Source of the DNA: Rhizobiaceae bacterium
Lineage (GTDB): Bacteria > Pseudomonadota > Alphaproteobacteria > Rhizobiales > Rhizobiaceae
Direction: 5' to 3'
Assembly: GCA_019635755.1 (NCBI GenBank)
Contig: JAHBYW010000008.1
Span: 1 to 64,000 of the forward strand
Length of the DNA: 64,000 nt
Shown here: positions 62,142-64,000 of the stretch, in pieces
Layout: each line of letters opens with the position of its first letter
How positions within the stretch are numbered: position 1 is the first letter of the stretch
Notes under the pieces: model-generated
Databases searched by the model: none
What the model was told of the DNA's origin: nothing
What the model saw: only the letters and a program-made list of their open reading frames with translations
Position numbers and translations under genes: made by a program

Positions 62142-62197
62142 CATCCCTCTCCGGCCGGAGACAGGTTTCCCACCGCGCGACGAATTGGTCAACTAGC

Positions 62198-62212
62198 TTG
62201 ACATAATGTCAA
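62198..62212. promoter_or_regulatory. 15-bp palindromic operator candidate TTGACATAATGTCAA
   Basis: Seven-base arms TTGACAT and ATGTCAA flank a single central base. A second TTGACAT starts at 62218, exactly 20 bases further. Placement between divergent genes and next to two IclR genes makes it a likely regulator site. Confidence 0.5.
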
Positions 62213-62226
62213 ATCGCTTGACATAT
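62198..62226 (+). promoter_or_regulatory. Predicted promoter of the MmgE/PrpD gene
   Basis: TTGACA (62198-62203) and ACATAT (62221-62226) are separated by 17 bases. The -35 element is inside the palindrome and the -10 overlaps the second TTGACAT. The leader to the chosen start at 62412 would be about 180 bases. Confidence 0.4.
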
Positions 62227-62411
62227 TCGACATGTGAATGACCGGACGGGCGGTCGTTCGTCGCGGCGACCGCGACCGCATCCGCACTCGCGGCGGAGGC
62301 AGACTAGGCAAAAGGGGGCCCGCAGGGGAGTCGGATGTCCGGCATCGGCATTGTCCCACAGACGGAGACGCGGGCAGCGCGCTGCTCCGCCTGCGCCGGA
62401 GCCAGCGCCTG

Positions 62412-63803
62412 ATGCGCGCGGCGGCGGCACCACGCAGCGACCTGCGCGTGGACGACCCCGTCGCGGTCCTGGCGGACTTCGCCGCACGGCTCTCCTGGGA
62501 CGATCTGCCGGGCGAGGTTCGCCGGCATGCCGCCGACATGCTTCTCGATACGCTGGGCGTGATGATCTGGGGCGCCCAGGACACCTTCCTGGGGGCTTTC
62601 AGGCAGAAGGTCCTGCGCGGCGAACGCGGTTCGGTCACGATCTACGGCACCGCCGACAGGGCCGACCCGGCAACGGCCGCGCTCTTCAATGCGGCCACCA
62701 CCACCGTCACCCAGATCGACGAAGGCCACCGTCGCGCCCTCGGCCATCCCGGCATCCACATCATCCCCGCCGCCCTTGCGATCGCTGAACGCGAAGAAAT
62801 GTCGGGGCGCGATCTCGTCACCGCCATCGTCGCGGCCTACGAGGTCGCCGTGCGGATCGGACGGTCGATGCGGCCGCTGAAGCCCGGCATCCACGCGCAT
62901 GGCCACTGGGCCGTTGTCGCGGCGGCGGTCGCCGGCGCCAAGCTGCTCGGCGGCGACGCGCAGATGCTGGCGGAAACGATCGAATCAGCCGCGACGCTGA
63001 CGCTTCGGCCGACGACGCGAACCGTGAACGAGGGAGCCACGGCGCATCACCTCGGCGTGGGGCTGGGAACTCAGAACGCGGTGCAGGTCGCGTATGCGGC
63101 CGCCGCTGGGATGACCGGATCGCCCGGCACCCTCACCGGATATCTCGGACCGGACTCCGCGGTCGAGTTCCGCCCCGGATTGCTGGTCGAGGGGCTCACG
63201 GGCGACGCCATGCGCTTCGAGATCCTCGACAGCTACTTCAAGTTCCTGCCGATGTGCGCGCATGCGCTCACCACGATCGAAGCGGTCGACGCATTGCGCG
63301 GCCGGGTACCGTCGGCAGACGCCGTGCGGTCCGTCCGGGTCAGGACGTACGGCCTTGCGGCAGAGCTCAGCAACCCGCGGCCGCCAGCCAGGCTCGCGGC
63401 CAAGTTCTCCATTCCCTTCGGGGTGGCCGCGCGCCTGATCTCGGACGATCGCAGGCTGTCGTCCCTTCACGATCGCGACCTCGGTGATCCGGCGCTGATC
63501 GATCTGATGGCGCGCGTCGATGTCGCCGCGGATCCGGATCTGGACCGGCTCTATCCCAATGCCCGGCCCTCGATCGTCGAAGTGGAACTGGCAGACGGCA
63601 CGCGTCTCAGCGAACGCCGGGACATGCCGAAAGGCGACGCGGCCAACCCGGCGACCGCCGACGAGCTTTTCGCCAAGTTTCTCGAACTGGCGTCGCCTGC
63701 GCTCGGCCAGCGACAGGCGGACGAACTGGGAAGAATGGCGCTGGCGATCGCCGACGTCGACAGCGTGGCCGACCTCGCCTGGGCCGGCGCCAAGCACATC
63801 TAG
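62412..63803 (+). CDS. MmgE/PrpD-family protein (2-methylcitrate dehydratase-like)
   Basis: This 463-residue protein belongs to the MmgE/PrpD fold. Typical segments are DDLPGEVRRHAADMLLDTLG near the N-terminus, then ALFNAATTTVTQIDEGHRRA, GHPGIHIIPAALAIAEREEM and VRIGRSMRPLKPGIHAHGHW, with KFLPMCAHALTTIEAVDALR later. PrpD dehydrates 2-methylcitrate, but many relatives in catabolic clusters act on other hydroxy acids. No prpB or prpC is nearby, so a methylcitrate role is unlikely here. The ATG at 62412 fits the family start; an earlier frame to 62238 adds 58 Arg/Gly-rich residues of no similarity. Confidence 0.83.
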   Translation: MRAAAAPRSDLRVDDPVAVLADFAARLSWDDLPGEVRRHAADMLLDTLGVMIWGAQDTFLGAFRQKVLRGERGSVTIYGTADRADPATAALFNAATTTVTQIDEGHRRALGHPGIHIIPAALAIAEREEMSGRDLVTAIVAAYEVAVRIGRSMRPLKPGIHAHGHWAVVAAAVAGAKLLGGDAQMLAETIESAATLTLRPTTRTVNEGATAHHLGVGLGTQNAVQVAYAAAAGMTGSPGTLTGYLGPDSAVEFRPGLLVEGLTGDAMRFEILDSYFKFLPMCAHALTTIEAVDALRGRVPSADAVRSVRVRTYGLAAELSNPRPPARLAAKFSIPFGVAARLISDDRRLSSLHDRDLGDPALIDLMARVDVAADPDLDRLYPNARPSIVEVELADGTRLSERRDMPKGDAANPATADELFAKFLELASPALGQRQADELGRMALAIADVDSVADLAWAGAKHI

Positions 63804-63814
63804 AGGAACGAACC

Positions 63815-64000
63815 TTGAGCCACGTACAGCAACTTTCCCCGGAAGACGCCAAGCGGGCCGCCATCGAGCAGATGCGCCCTGGGACGGAGCGCGATTTCGT
63901 CGGCTACGGCCGCGACGTGCCGAAGGTGCGCTGGCCGAACGGCGCGCGTCTCGCCCTGAACCTCGTCGTCAATTACGAGGAAGGCTCCGAATACAACATC
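63815..64000 (+). CDS. Polysaccharide deacetylase/allantoinase (PuuE)-like protein, 5' part, cut by window edge
   Basis: The first 62 residues are visible and the frame is open to the last base. The start is TTG at 63815 with AGAGGAA about eight bases upstream. The segment DFVGYGRDVPKVRWPNGARL followed by ALNLVVNYEEGSEYNI is characteristic of the PuuE-type allantoinase and related polysaccharide-deacetylase-fold hydrolases, which hydrolyse cyclic ureides or amides. It lies 11 bases after the MmgE/PrpD gene and is surely in the same operon. The metal-binding residues lie outside the window. Confidence 0.75.
   Translation, partial: MSHVQQLSPEDAKRAAIEQMRPGTERDFVGYGRDVPKVRWPNGARLALNLVVNYEEGSEYNI

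Noticed and set aside
62412-63803. Annotation as prpD (2-methylcitrate dehydratase)
   Set aside because: No prpB, prpC or acnD gene is adjacent, and the neighbours are an M19 hydrolase and a PuuE-like gene; only the family-level call is supported.

Overview
The window is GC-rich, densely coded bacterial DNA. It suggests an alphaproteobacterium of the order Hyphomicrobiales (Rhizobiales), probably a Mesorhizobium/Phyllobacteriaceae relative. The evidence is the rhizobial-type flagellar cluster: an OmpR-like Rem regulator, MotB/MotC/MotE motor proteins, FlaF and FlbT, short flagellins and a DUF1217 protein. Palindromic intergenic repeats of the rhizobial type are also scattered through the window. 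This is inference from gene content; there is no rRNA, and I saw no tRNA, CRISPR array or transposase.

Layout. 1-1123: the 3' end of an ornithine-decarboxylase-like gene and a GNAT acetyltransferase. 1165-8844: a minus-strand SCP2 lipid-carrier gene and a small exported protein, divergent from a plus-strand acyl-CoA operon. That operon encodes a PECR-like SDR, a carboxyltransferase beta subunit, a citronellyl-CoA-dehydrogenase-like ACAD, a biotin-carrying alpha subunit and a BKACE-family enzyme. A perfect-armed 16-bp palindrome lies in the divergent promoter region.

8882-45782: a near-complete flagellar locus. Everything from 40746 down to 8882 is on the minus strand. In transcription order this is DUF1217 protein, flgF, fliI, an unknown gene, flgB-flgC-fliE-flgG-flgA-flgI-motE-flgH-fliL-fliP; then two flagellin genes; then fliF-fliH-motB-motC-fliK-transglycosylase; rem; and flgE-flgK-flgL-flaF-flbT-flgD-fliQ-flhA-fliR followed by four small genes (FliJ-like, FlgJ-like, FlgN-like, unknown). 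The plus-strand arm is motA-fliM-fliN-fliG-flhB plus an unknown gene. Together they supply the MS ring, C ring, export gate (FlhA, FlhB, FliP, FliQ, FliR), ATPase, rod, P and L rings, hook, junction, filament and stators. FliD, FliO, VisN/VisR and chemotaxis genes were not seen here.

45790-54107: a minus-strand aromatic-catabolism cluster headed by a GntR/FCD regulator. It encodes a LigM-type tetrahydrofolate O-demethylase, an AEC permease, a XylE-like VOC extradiol dioxygenase, a 4-oxalomesaconate hydratase (GalB), aldolase (GalC) and tautomerase (GalD), and a 6PGDH-like oxidoreductase. The simplest reading is O-demethylation of a methoxylated aromatic followed by gallate-type ring cleavage to pyruvate and oxaloacetate. 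Divergent from it at 54488-59216 is a five-gene branched-chain-amino-acid-type ABC transporter, which may import the aromatic substrate. Large palindromic repeats occupy most of the wider gaps between these genes.

59239-64000: two tandem IclR regulators and an M19 dipeptidase-like hydrolase on the minus strand, divergent from an MmgE/PrpD-family gene and the start of a polysaccharide-deacetylase/allantoinase-like gene. An interrupted 15-bp palindrome lies in the divergent promoter.
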